Assembly: GCA_016714815.1 (NCBI GenBank)
Contig: JADKBZ010000012.1
Coordinates: forward strand, 1 to 64,000
DNA: 64,000 bases
Reading direction: 5' to 3'
Source of the DNA: Holophagales bacterium
Lineage (GTDB): Bacteria > Acidobacteriota > Thermoanaerobaculia > UBA5066
Both the position numbers and the translations under genes were made by a program. The notes under the pieces are model-generated. The model was not told the DNA's origin and searched no databases. It saw nothing but the letters and a program-made list of their open reading frames with translations. Numbering within the stretch: the first letter of the stretch is position 1; every line of letters starts with the position of its first letter. Below, in pieces: positions 1 through 8,726 of this stretch.

Positions 1-506
1 AAGGCGACGAACTCCGAGAGGGGCCGCTGGGTGCAGCCGCCGCTCTCGACGAGAGCCCGCTCGAAAAGACCCTTGCCGAGCGGCGAGGCGAAGAGGGTGC
101 AGACGTTCACCCCTCCCGCCGACTCGCCGAAGATCGTCACGCGCGCCGGGTCGCCCCCGAACGCCGCGATGTTCCGCTTCACCCACCGGAGGGCGGCGAG
201 CTGGTCGTAGGTGCCGTAGTTCCCGGAAACGCCGCGACGCGTTTCGGCGGAGAGGAACGGCTGCGCGAGCCAGCCGAACGAGGAGAGCCGGTAGTTGACG
301 GTGACGACGACGGCGCGCTCCTTCTCGGCGAAGGTCGTCCCGTCGTAGTACGCGTACGAGCTCGCGCCCGCGGCGTTCCCGCCGCCGTGGATGAAGAAGA
401 GGACGGGGAGCGGCGAGGCGGGGGGCGTCGCGGGAGTCCAGACGTTGAGGAAGAGGCACTCCTCCGAGCCCGTGACGACGCCGGCGTCGTCGAGCTGGGC
501 GCAGAC
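1..506 (-). pseudogene. Type B carboxylesterase fragment lacking its N-terminus, runs off the left edge
   Basis: Read on the minus strand from about 506, the translation is plainly a type B carboxylesterase/lipase (alpha/beta hydrolase that cleaves carboxylic esters). It has the early signature GSEECLFLNVW, the oxyanion-hole segment FFIHGGGN (about 375-397) and the nucleophile elbow FGESAGG (about 112-136), with the usual NYR and GNYGTYDQ stretches between. Acid and His of the triad would lie beyond the window. The first 60-80 residues of the family, normally ending in a GIPYA-type segment, are not found upstream in any frame; instead the frame is preceded by low-complexity readthrough of the neighbouring secreted-protein gene. 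No start codon with a ribosome site is visible for this frame. Either a deletion fused two genes out of frame or the contig is mis-joined here. Confidence 0.75.
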
Positions 507-2190
507 GGACGACCTCGACCGTGACGGGAGCCGAGCGGTCGTCGGGACAGGAGCCGGAGGGAATCCACCGGTAGGTCGTGGGGACCGCTGGGACGACGGT
601 GACGCTTCCGCCGGGGCCGAGCGGCAGGTCGCCCGGGACGACGCGCCCGATCGCGCGCCCCGGCGCGTCGAGGCGGAGGGCGACGGAGACGCCCGCCTCG
701 ACCCGGACCGAAGAAGCCGAGAGGTGCGGCGGCGAGGCGGGCGGACAGGAGGCCGACGGCAGGACGGCCGGCGCGAGGATCACCGGATCCCCCGTCCCGT
801 TGTCGATGACGCTCGCATAGGCGTCGAGGGAGCCCGACTCCACCGTCACCTCGAGGGTGGCGTCGCGCGGCACGCCGACGCCGTCGAGCCACTCTGCCAG
901 CGGTCTCTGCGCCCACGACGACGGTCCCGCCTGGAACCCCGCCTCGGCGAGCCGCTCTCCCGAGGCGGCCCGGAGAAGGAGCCGGGCACGCGCGCCACCG
1001 GGGCCTCCCACGAACGCGACGTTCGTCCGCAGGCCCGTCGAGCCGGCGTCCGCCGCGAGGCCCGTGAACGAGAGGATCCGCCCCGGACCGGCGAGAGCGT
1101 CCTCGGGAGTCGGCTCCTGAGAGGCCGCGAACGTCCCCGGACGGCCCGAGGGGTCGACGTTCCGCGTCGCGGCGAGGAGCGAGATCCGCGCCGTCGCGGT
1201 GACCCTCACCGGCGCCGCGCTCCCCTCCGGATACCCGAGCGCCCCGAGGAGGTCGGTCTCCTCGAGAACGCCGCGGGGCGCCACGAGGCGCGAGGCGCGG
1301 GCGCTTCCCCCGGGGACCTCGAGCGCCACCTCGACCGGTTCCAGCCCCGGGTTCACGAGGCGCAGCCCCGTCCGCCAGAGCGTGCCGTTCGCGCCCGGGA
1401 CGCGGGCGGCGCCGGGAAAGACGACCGTGTACGGAGGGGCCGCGGGCGTCTCGACGCGGCGCGCGGGGGCCAGGAGCCCGTCCCCCGTCACGTTGTCGAC
1501 GACGGCGGCGTACGCCAGCGCCGATCCGGCCAGGACGCGCACCTCGACCCGCCCGAGCGGGATCTCCGCGTCGGCGGCGAGCTCGCCGACCGGCTGCTGC
1601 CAGAAGAGAGGCCCCGCCGCCGCGAGCCGCTTCTCGCCCCTCACGAGCCCGGTGTCGTCGACGAGCGTCACGAGCACTTCCGTCCCCGGGTCGAGGAGAG
1701 CCACGGCCACGTTCGTCCGGAAGCCGGTTCCGGCGGCCGCGGTGTGGGTGAGCCACGGGACGGTCCCCGTCTCGCCCGGACGGAGGGCCTCGAGCTCCCG
1801 ATGAGCCGGGAGGGCGAGACCGTAGGTCCCTTTCGGGTCGGCCACGTTCGCGGTGACGCCCCTGAGGAGAAACGGCCGGTCGGCGCGGGCGGAGAGGAAC
1901 CCGGCCGCCGATTCGAGGCCGAAGAGAGTGGAGACCGGGTCGTCCAGCCGGAGCGTCTGCCTCGGCGCGAGGACGACGCGCGACGTTCCCGCCGGCCCCG
2001 CCGCCGCCACGAGCGCGAGGTCGACCGAAAGCGGCGAGTCGGAAGGGTTGTGGAGCCACGCCGTCGAGACGAACCGGCTCCCCCCGATTCCGTTCGCGCG
2101 AGCGACGCCCGGAAGGACGAGACGCTCTTCTCCCGTGGCCCGAAAAGCGAGAAGCACGACCGCCGCAAGCGCACGCGCGAAGCTCTTCAT
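500..2190 (-). CDS. Secreted two-module protein of unknown function, 3' end fused out of frame to the esterase fragment
   Basis: ATG at 2190 opens a frame with a short basic, hydrophobic N-terminus (MKSFARALAAVVLLAF) that looks like a Sec signal. It is followed by two related modules of roughly 190 residues. Each carries a segment of the type RTNVAV or RTGLRLVNPG and ends near AYAxVxDNxTGD. A final beta-rich stretch near 500-690 looks like a PKD/Ig-type tail. Such modules are common in exported proteins of Acidobacteriota and probably act outside the cell; no catalytic motif is visible. The frame has no stop before the window edge, but after about 500 it becomes Arg-rich nonsense while the neighbouring frame encodes esterase, so the natural C-terminus has been lost. 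Confidence 0.65.
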
Positions 2191-2242
2191 CCTGAGATCA
2201 CCTCTCCATTAGACTCCGCCGCACGTTCCGGAGGGAGCCCCG

Positions 2243-3118
2243 ATGAGTCTTCTGACGAAGTTCAACCTCGCTCTGTTTACGGTGTTCGCCCTCGCCCTCG
2301 TTCCCGCGGGCTGGATCGCGAACGAAATCCTCCAGAAGAGTGCCCGGACCCAGGTGATCGAGAACGCCCGGATCATGATGGAGACCGCCCTCGCGGTGAG
2401 GACCTACACCATCAAGCAGATCCAGCCCCTCCTGGCGCCGCAGCTCGAGACGACCTTCCTCCCCCAGTCGGTCCCCGCCTACTCGGCGACGGAGATCTTC
2501 AACGCGATCCGGAAATCGAACCCCCAGTACGCCTACAAGGAGGCGACCCTCAACCCGACGAATCCCCGCAACCGGACCGTCGACTGGGAAGCCGATCTCG
2601 TCCAGGCCTTCCGCAACGACGAGGCGAAGAAGGAGATCATCGGCGAGCGGGAGACGCCTCAGGGGCGCGCTCTCTTCCTCTCCCACCCGATCCGGATCCG
2701 GGACGAGAAATGCCTCGTCTGCCACGACACGGCCGACCGGGCGCCCGCCTCGCAGCTCCGGGCCTACGGCCCCAGCAACGGCTTCGGGTGGAAGCTGAAC
2801 GAGACGGTCGGCGCCCAGATCGTCTCCGTGCCGACGTCCCTCCCGCTGAAGATGGCGCGCGACGCCTTCCGGACTCTCCTCGCGACGCTCGCCGGCGTCT
2901 TCGCCCTGACGCTCCTCATCCTCAACCTCCTCCTGAGGTTCGTCGTCATCCGCCCGCTCCGCGAGCTGTCGACCATGGCGGACCAGGTGAGCCTCGGGAA
3001 CATGGACGTCGCCGACGTGAAGGTCGGCGGGAGCGACGAGGTGGCGCAGCTGGCCTCCTCGTTCGGGCGGATGAAGATCAGCCTCCGCAAGGCCCTGGCG
3101 ATGCTCGATCAGGACTAG
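2243..3118 (+). CDS. Tll0287-like (DUF3365) haem-binding sensor with HAMP domain
   Basis: A 291-residue membrane sensor. Segment 6-27 is a transmembrane helix. Residues about 30-205 match the Tll0287-like/DUF3365 periplasmic domain, and 209-233 form a second helix. Residues 233-288 are a HAMP linker ending the protein, with no kinase or cyclase output attached. C157-x-x-C160-H161 is a c-type haem attachment motif, so a covalent haem reporting redox or gas state is likely in the periplasm. The start has GGAGGGAG six bases upstream. The Ser/Thr kinase gene begins 19 bases after its stop, which suggests a two-gene signalling unit in which the HAMP output acts on a separate partner. Function is inferred from family and context. 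Confidence 0.8.
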   Translation: MSLLTKFNLALFTVFALALVPAGWIANEILQKSARTQVIENARIMMETALAVRTYTIKQIQPLLAPQLETTFLPQSVPAYSATEIFNAIRKSNPQYAYKEATLNPTNPRNRTVDWEADLVQAFRNDEAKKEIIGERETPQGRALFLSHPIRIRDEKCLVCHDTADRAPASQLRAYGPSNGFGWKLNETVGAQIVSVPTSLPLKMARDAFRTLLATLAGVFALTLLILNLLLRFVVIRPLRELSTMADQVSLGNMDVADVKVGGSDEVAQLASSFGRMKISLRKALAMLDQD

Positions 3119-3137
3119 GCGGGAGGACCCGGCAGAG

Positions 3138-4592
3138 ATGTCGCTCGACGAGGTGGGCCCCGGGAAGACGTTCGGCAGCTACGAGGTCCTGGAGGAGCTG
3201 GGCCGCGGGGGAATGGGGCGCGTCTTCCGGGCGCGGCACGTGACTCTCGAACGGGAGGTCGCGCTGAAGCTCCTCGCCGAGCAGTTCGCAGAAGACGACT
3301 TCTACGTCCAGCGATTCCTCAAGGAGGCCCGCGCCGCCGCGCGGCTCAACCACCCGGGGATCGTCCAGATCTACGACTTCGGGCAGGTCGGCGCCCACTG
3401 GTACCTCGCGATGGAGCTCGTCGAGGGGCGTTCGCTCGCCCACTTCCTGAAGACGTGGGGGCGCTTCTCCGAGCAGAACGCGATCGTCCTCGCGCGCCAG
3501 ACGCTCACCGCTCTCGGCGTGGCGCACGCGGCCGGAATCGTCCATCGCGACATCAAGCCCGACAACGTGATCCTCGGGAAGAAGGGAATCGTCAAGCTCG
3601 TCGACCTCGGCCTCGCGAAGAAGACCGACGACCCGGGCGCCTCCGTCACCGGCTTCGCCGCGGGAACGCCGTACTACATCTCGCCGGAGCAGATCGAAGG
3701 GCGCGCCGACATCGACGGCCGGGCCGACCTCTACTCTCTCGGCGCCACCCTCTTCCAGCTCGTGACGGGGCAGGTCCCGTTCCCCGGCTCGTCCAGCGCC
3801 GTCATCATGTCGCGCCACCTGAACGAACGGGCGCCCGACCCGCGGATCCACACGCCGGAGCTGTCGGAAGGGTTCTCCGCCGCCGTCCTCCGGCTGCTGG
3901 CCCGGGAAAGGGACCGGCGCCCGAGAACCGCCGAGGAGGCCGAGCGCGAGTTCGCCGCGCTCCAGGCCGGCGGGACCATTCCCGCCAGCCCGTCCGTTTC
4001 CGTCGCGCGCCCACCCGCGGCCGATGGGGACCCGGCCGCCTCCGCGTTCGAGACGGCCGTCTCGAACGCCCTCGCCGCCCCCGTGGCGTGGGACGCGGAG
4101 GTCTACCGCCGCGTCGAGGAGAAGCTGGCGGCTCGCGTCGGTCCGCTGGCGCGCGTCCTCGTCCGAAAGACGGCGAGGGAGTCGGCCGGCTTCGAAGACC
4201 TCTGCAACCGCCTCGCCGAGCAGATTCCCGACGAGGCCGCCCGGCCGGCGTTCCTGAAGGAGGTCCTGGCGGGACCGGCGTCGTCGCGCCCGTCCGGTCC
4301 AGCAAGCCGGCCCGGAGCGCCCGCAGCCTCCTCGACTCCGGCGCCGAGGCCGGCCTCCCGGCCGTCCGGAAGTGGCTCGTCCTCGGGCTCGACGCCCTTC
4401 CCCCCCGCGCTCCTGGCGGCGGCCGAGCAGAGGCTCGCGGCCGAGATCGGGCCCCTGGCCCGGGTCCTCGTCAGGCAGGAGGCCCGGCGCCAGCCGACGT
4501 GGAATGCCGTCGTCGAGGCCCTCGCCGCGCACGTCCCGGACGAGGCGGGGCGGAGGCGCCTCCGGGACGCGCTCGCGCCTCTCGGGGTTTGA
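3138..4592 (+). CDS. Cytosolic Ser/Thr protein kinase with a duplicated C-terminal helical repeat
   Basis: A Hanks-type kinase of 484 residues. The glycine-rich loop GRGGMGRV is at about 22-29, the lysine of VALKLL at 44, the catalytic loop HRDIKPDN at about 136-143, and DLG replaces DFG at about 156. The APE-equivalent SPEQ follows. After the kinase lobe (to about 275) a Pro/Ser-rich linker joins two copies of a roughly 55-residue helical unit, at about 321-376 and 425-484. Both contain a near-identical core (GPLARVLVR) and a later IPDEA/VPDEA segment. There is no transmembrane segment. Similar short repeats occur at the ends of regulatory kinases and may be interaction modules. The gene follows the haem sensor closely, so it may phosphorylate targets in response to it. 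A T6SS role is possible from the neighbourhood but unproven. Confidence 0.85.
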   Translation: MSLDEVGPGKTFGSYEVLEELGRGGMGRVFRARHVTLEREVALKLLAEQFAEDDFYVQRFLKEARAAARLNHPGIVQIYDFGQVGAHWYLAMELVEGRSLAHFLKTWGRFSEQNAIVLARQTLTALGVAHAAGIVHRDIKPDNVILGKKGIVKLVDLGLAKKTDDPGASVTGFAAGTPYYISPEQIEGRADIDGRADLYSLGATLFQLVTGQVPFPGSSSAVIMSRHLNERAPDPRIHTPELSEGFSAAVLRLLARERDRRPRTAEEAEREFAALQAGGTIPASPSVSVARPPAADGDPAASAFETAVSNALAAPVAWDAEVYRRVEEKLAARVGPLARVLVRKTARESAGFEDLCNRLAEQIPDEAARPAFLKEVLAGPASSRPSGPASRPGAPAASSTPAPRPASRPSGSGSSSGSTPFPPALLAAAEQRLAAEIGPLARVLVRQEARRQPTWNAVVEALAAHVPDEAGRRRLRDALAPLGV

Positions 4593-4681
4593 CGCGCCGC
4601 CCAAACCGCTCCAGACTGCCGCAAAACACTCCCCCGGGGGACACCCCGGCCACGGCCCGACGCGCCGGGAGAGGGACGCGA

Positions 4682-5458
4682 ATGCCGACCATCAGCACGA
4701 GAAAGTTCATCGCCCTCCGGAAGCTCACGCGCTCCCTGGCCGAGACGCTCCGCTCGGACCTGCGCAGCACGCTCGTCACGGTCGAGCCGCTGCTGAGGCC
4801 CCGGACGATGTTCGGAGAGCACGTCGCGGGGTTCGGCAAGGAGCTCGTCAAGGGCGCCGACCGGGCATTCAAGGACCTTCAGACCGACTTTGCCGAGGTC
4901 GCCGGCAGCAAGCCGTTCCACCTCCCGAAGGAGCTGAAGACTCCCTTCGAGGTGATGAGCGCGTCCCTCGAGATGCAGCCGGTGGAGTACTCCTACTCGG
5001 CCAGGACCGACCGCGACAGCAAGACGGTCAAGATCACCTCGCCGCTGAAGTGGGTCGTGAACTACCGCGACTACGGCCTCGAGGAGCTCAAGCGGGTCCT
5101 CGCCGACCGGAACCGGACCGAGGAGCAGCTCCGGCGCTTCGTCCTCCACTTCCTCCTCGTCGAGCACGTCTTCACGCGCCAGCCCGGCATAAGGGACATG
5201 CTCGCCGCGCTCCGCTTCCCGGTCGTCGTCGAGCGGCGCCCCGAGTTCGGAGGGCTCCCGATCACCTGCATCACCACGGCCGTCTCGACCTACCGGCCCG
5301 ACGACGAGGTCATCATCGAGACGACGGAGATCTCCGGCAGCGAGGAGTTCGAGGAGTTCGTGAAGGTCTCGGACATCTCGGGCATGAAAGACGCCTTCCG
5401 CGAAAAGCTCGTCGAGATCGTCCGGGCCCAGGACCCGGAGCTTCTCGAGGAGGCCTGA
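4682..5458 (+). CDS. Conserved hypothetical protein, 258 residues
   Basis: Not recognised. ATG at 4682 is preceded by a GAGAGGGA ribosome site and lies 89 bases after the kinase stop. The protein is soluble and charged with no signal peptide. It has a basic helical N-terminus (RKFIALRKLTRSLAE), a central segment with ITSPLKWVVNYRDY, and an acidic C-terminus rich in Glu and Ile with repeated short acidic patches (SGSEEFEEF). No catalytic motif is obvious. Base composition and codon use match its neighbours. It is probably co-transcribed with the sensor and kinase, so a role as kinase substrate or T6SS-associated factor is conceivable but is only guilt by association. Confidence 0.7.
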   Translation: MPTISTRKFIALRKLTRSLAETLRSDLRSTLVTVEPLLRPRTMFGEHVAGFGKELVKGADRAFKDLQTDFAEVAGSKPFHLPKELKTPFEVMSASLEMQPVEYSYSARTDRDSKTVKITSPLKWVVNYRDYGLEELKRVLADRNRTEEQLRRFVLHFLLVEHVFTRQPGIRDMLAALRFPVVVERRPEFGGLPITCITTAVSTYRPDDEVIIETTEISGSEEFEEFVKVSDISGMKDAFREKLVEIVRAQDPELLEEA

Positions 5459-5491
5459 CGCCGCCGGGAGCCGCTCCGGGCCGCTCTGCGC

Positions 5492-6472
5492 TCAGCTCTT
5501 CCTGCGGATCCAGAACCCTCCGCCGCGGCTCCGCTGCCACTGCGGGAGCTCCTTGAGGATCGCCCCGCGGTGCGCCGTCTCCAGGAAGCTCGCGAAGACG
5601 GCGATCTCCCAGGCCGAGTTGTGGAGGAGGAACGCCCGCCAGAGGTAGGCCTCGTTCCAGGAGCGCCCCTCGGTCACCCACGCGCTCGGGTACTCGAACG
5701 GCCAGAAGACGCCGTTGGCGTGGACGTGGACGCCCCCCTTCAGCCTCGGCAGCACCCGGAACACGAGGTGGTTCAGGTCGCTCCCCGTTCGCGAAACGTG
5801 GCTCGTCTCCAGGCAGAGGATGTCGCCCGCCGTGAGGGACGTGAAGGTGTCGAACGGCACCTCGTGGACCCGGGCGGGAAGGAGCCGGACCTTCTCCGTC
5901 TCCTCCTTCTTCAGGAGAGGGCGGAGGCGCTCGGCGTCGGGATCGACGACCGTGATCGAGATCGTCCGGCCGAAGACCGACTCGTTGAGGTCGAGGAGCG
6001 CGGGGACGAACGGACCCGCGCCCGCGCAGACGATGCGTCGCGGCCGGAGCTTCCGGAGGAGGGCGTGGAGGAGCGCGACGTCGGCCCATCCGTAGGCCGG
6101 ATCGTCGGGTGCGCTCCGGCGGCCGCTCCCCTCCGCCGGGAGCGACGGATCGGCGCCCCAGCGCTTCATCTCGCGGATGATCGTGAGCTGCTCCTCGACG
6201 AGGGTGTCGATCCCCGGGAGCTCCTCGGGGGGCTTGCCGAAGAGCTCGCTCTCGCGCCGGCGCATGTCGTCGAGGTCGGGGATCGGGGAGTGCGGGTGGC
6301 CAGGAGGGACCCAGAGCTTCTTCGTCGTCTCGCGCGCCTGGGCGAGGTCGCCCCGCTGCGTCGCGATCGACTTTCGAAGCTCCTCCCGCTCGGCCTCGAG
6401 GGCCAGGATGTAGCGGTGGATGTCCTTGAGGACCGGGAGCTGACGCCCCAGCTTCTTCAGGAAGCGGATCAA
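5492..6472 (-). CDS. Class I SAM-dependent methyltransferase (Methyltransf_24-like)
   Basis: A 326-residue protein. The start is read as TTG at 6472 because AAGGAGGT lies five bases upstream and no ATG or GTG is better placed. The N-terminal 75 residues are a predicted coiled coil. The rest is a Rossmann methyltransferase: RIVCAGAG as the SAM loop, VDPDAE as the acidic ribose-binding strand end, then ETSHVSRTGSDLNHL and the long motif region around PFEYPSAWV, EGRSWNEAYL and NSAWEI. Those last blocks are diagnostic of a family found mostly in capsule, LPS and glycan gene sets, where it probably methylates a sugar. It is convergent with the upstream unknown gene and divergent from the sheath paralogue. 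Its substrate cannot be told from sequence. Confidence 0.8.
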   Translation of the reverse strand: MIRFLKKLGRQLPVLKDIHRYILALEAEREELRKSIATQRGDLAQARETTKKLWVPPGHPHSPIPDLDDMRRRESELFGKPPEELPGIDTLVEEQLTIIREMKRWGADPSLPAEGSGRRSAPDDPAYGWADVALLHALLRKLRPRRIVCAGAGPFVPALLDLNESVFGRTISITVVDPDAERLRPLLKKEETEKVRLLPARVHEVPFDTFTSLTAGDILCLETSHVSRTGSDLNHLVFRVLPRLKGGVHVHANGVFWPFEYPSAWVTEGRSWNEAYLWRAFLLHNSAWEIAVFASFLETAHRGAILKELPQWQRSRGGGFWIRRKS

Positions 6473-6556
6473 CGGGACCTCCTTGCCGAGAGGCCTCCAG
6501 TCTATCGCCTCCGCGCCTATACTCGCTCCCACCAATCGTCGAGGAGGTCGCCCCCG

Positions 6557-7906
6557 ATGTCCGAGCCGTTCTCCTTCGGTGCGATCGACGTCCGTCTCGA
6601 AGCCGGGTCCGACTCCCGCCCCGCCCGGGCCGAGGACGACGCGCCTTTCCGCATCCTCATCGCCGCCGACTTCTCCGGGCGCGCGGCGCGCGGCCTCGTC
6701 GAGACGGGAGCCGCGCTCGGCGAGAGGAAGGTCTTCCGCGTCGACCTCGACTCGCTCGACGCCACCATCGCCCGACTCGAGCCGCAGGTGCGCCTGCGAG
6801 ACGGGGACGTGATCCGGCTGCGCGAGCTGGACGACCTCCTCCCCGACACGCTCTTCGCCCGGATCGGGCGTTTCGCCTCCCTGAAGAGCGCCTCCGACGC
6901 CGACGCGAAACGCCGGACGACGAGCCGCCCGGCCGCAGGGCTCCTCGATCGGATCCTCGACGGCGCGCCCCAGGAAGAGGCTCCCGTCGAGGAGGAGCTC
7001 CCGGACGGCCCGACCGACCTGATGCGGACGATCCTCGGGAACGGCGCGTTCCGCACGCTCGAGGCGGCCTGGCGGGGCGTCGACTTTCTCCTCCGCCGGC
7101 TCGACGCCGACGGGCCGCTCGCGATTCACCTCGTCGACCTCTCCCCCGAGGAGCTGCGCGCCGACCTCCTCGTGGGGGACGACCTCGCGAAGACGGGCCT
7201 CCACCGCCTCCTCGTCGAGAAGACGGTCGGGACGCCCGGAGCCCACCCGTGGGCCGCCTTCGCCCTCCTCGGCTCGTTCGGGGCGTCGGCTTCCGACGCC
7301 GAGGCGCTCGGGCGTCTCGCGAAGATCGCCTCCCGGGCCGGCACGGCCGTCCTCGCCGGGGCCGAGCCGGACCTTCTCGGCTGCGCCTCGCTCGCGGCGA
7401 CCCCCGACCCGGACGACTGGACCGGGGCCGAGGGTCCGGGCGCCGGGGCCTGGACCGCCCTGCGGCGCCTCCCCGAGGCGAAGTACGTCGGCCTCGCCCT
7501 GCCCCGGATCCTCCTCCGCCTCCCCTACGGAAAGGAGACGAACGCCGTCGACGCGTTCGACTTCGAGGAGCTCTCCTCGCCGCCATCGCACGAGGAGTAC
7601 CTCTGGGGGAGCCCGGCCCTGGCCCTGACGCTCCTCCTCGGCGAGGCCTACCTCGAGGACGGCTGGAGCCTTCGGCCCGGCTCCGCGCAGGAGATCTCCG
7701 GCCTCCCGTTCGCTCTCGTCGACGACGACGGCGAGAAGCACGCCGTGCCGTGCGCCGAGGCGCTCTTCACGGTCCGCGCGGCCGAAGCCGTCACGAACCG
7801 TGGGCTGATGCCGATCGTGACGATGAAGGGGACCGACACGGTGCGCCTCGCGATCTTCCAGTCGATCGCCGAGCCGTACGCGGCGCTCGCGGGACTCTGG
7901 GGCTGA
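6557..7906 (+). CDS. TssB-TssC fused T6SS sheath paralogue lacking the TssC C-terminus
   Basis: ATG at 6557 follows GAGGAGG. The 449-residue product begins with a TssB-like half: FRILIAADFSG mirrors FVVGVLGDFSG of the locus TssB, and LRELDDLLPD mirrors LQDFEPD. It continues as a TssC-like half: FRTLEAAWRGVDFL matches FQRLEASWRGLHHL, and YVGLALPRILLRLPYGKET matches YVGLTMPRTLMRLPFGKET, followed by EEYLWG and the GLMPIV block. It stops about 120 residues before the normal TssC end, losing the segment that in TssC contributes to sheath subunit linking. It is a divergent extra copy: the genuine tssB and tssC are at 31824-32360 and 30338-31831. It could cap or regulate the sheath, or be cargo-linked, since it sits beside the VgrG cassettes. 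It contains an Ala/Glu-rich linker between the halves. Confidence 0.8.
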   Translation: MSEPFSFGAIDVRLEAGSDSRPARAEDDAPFRILIAADFSGRAARGLVETGAALGERKVFRVDLDSLDATIARLEPQVRLRDGDVIRLRELDDLLPDTLFARIGRFASLKSASDADAKRRTTSRPAAGLLDRILDGAPQEEAPVEEELPDGPTDLMRTILGNGAFRTLEAAWRGVDFLLRRLDADGPLAIHLVDLSPEELRADLLVGDDLAKTGLHRLLVEKTVGTPGAHPWAAFALLGSFGASASDAEALGRLAKIASRAGTAVLAGAEPDLLGCASLAATPDPDDWTGAEGPGAGAWTALRRLPEAKYVGLALPRILLRLPYGKETNAVDAFDFEELSSPPSHEEYLWGSPALALTLLLGEAYLEDGWSLRPGSAQEISGLPFALVDDDGEKHAVPCAEALFTVRAAEAVTNRGLMPIVTMKGTDTVRLAIFQSIAEPYAALAGLWG

Positions 7907-7931
7907 CAGGGTCGAAGGGGCTTCCGCCGCC

Positions 7932-8714
7932 TCAGAAGATCCTGCTCGGGTTCGGGGTGACGTACTCGATGAACCTGTCGACGAGGCAGGGACCGCGAAG
8001 GTCCTTCGTCTGGTCGGCGACGATCCTCCAGTAGGAAGGGTCGGACCCGGCGAGGAGCACCGTGGCCATGCTGAGGAGGTAGTACCTCGTGCAGCACTGC
8101 TCCATGGCGACCTTCTCGATGGTGGCGGCCGGGTTGAGGGCCGCCGCCAGCGCGCACTTCAGAGGCGAGGTCACCCGAAGAGCGCTCTTCTCCTCGAAAC
8201 CGGTGGCTTGCCCGAAGTCGGCGTACCCGAGCAGCACCATCGGGTCGTACGTGACGAGCGGTATGACCTCCTCGACGATGTCGGTATAGACGTTCCAGGC
8301 GACGAGAGCCCCGGAGAACGGCTTGCCGAAGAACGCATCGGCGTTGGCCGCGATCTCCTCGGACGTGACGTAGGCGGACCTGTTCTTCTTCGTGAGGTCG
8401 AACTCCCTCTCCGTCTTGATCTGGGCCGTGAGCCGCTCGGCGTACTGCGCCGTCACGTATTGCGTCACGAGCCAGTCGAAGAAGCTCGTGGACCACTGGA
8501 GGAGGCTGGCGAGGCCATCCTTCCGGGCGACACCCGTCTGGCTCATGTAGGCGTCCGCCAATGCGTTGCCCGTCTGGGTCATGATGCCGTCCTCGTCGAG
8601 CCGCGCGCACCCGATCGGCCCCACTCCGACGGACGTGGCAGACGGGCGGCCCGTGGGACCGCAGGGAAGGACGGAGCCGCCTCCGGGACGGAACGAGCTG
8701 ATCTTCGGCTTCAC
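7932..8714 (-). CDS. Hypothetical protein beside T6SS effector, candidate immunity or accessory protein
   Basis: Not recognised. GTG at 8714 is preferred (GAGGAGG seven bases upstream); a TTG three bases earlier is also possible. The 260-residue product has no clear signal peptide or transmembrane helix. It has a Gly/Pro-rich N-terminus containing one Cys, a central helical part rich in Tyr, Gln and Glu, and a C-terminal region with a CC pair and another Cys. It starts nine to twelve bases downstream of the stop of the HVACH zincin-like gene and is therefore probably translated with it. In T6SS cassettes the gene immediately after an effector is usually its immunity protein. That role is inferred from position only, and the second cassette has no visible counterpart. 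Confidence 0.6.
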   Translation of the reverse strand: MKPKISSFRPGGGSVLPCGPTGRPSATSVGVGPIGCARLDEDGIMTQTGNALADAYMSQTGVARKDGLASLLQWSTSFFDWLVTQYVTAQYAERLTAQIKTEREFDLTKKNRSAYVTSEEIAANADAFFGKPFSGALVAWNVYTDIVEEVIPLVTYDPMVLLGYADFGQATGFEEKSALRVTSPLKCALAAALNPAATIEKVAMEQCCTRYYLLSMATVLLAGSDPSYWRIVADQTKDLRGPCLVDRFIEYVTPNPSRIF

Positions 8715-8726
8715 CAAGAGGCCTCC

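Noticed and set aside
179..2059. A 626-codon minus-strand frame over the secreted protein
   Set aside because: Arg/Gly/Pro-rich translation without domain; the adjacent frames carry the signal peptide modules and the esterase.
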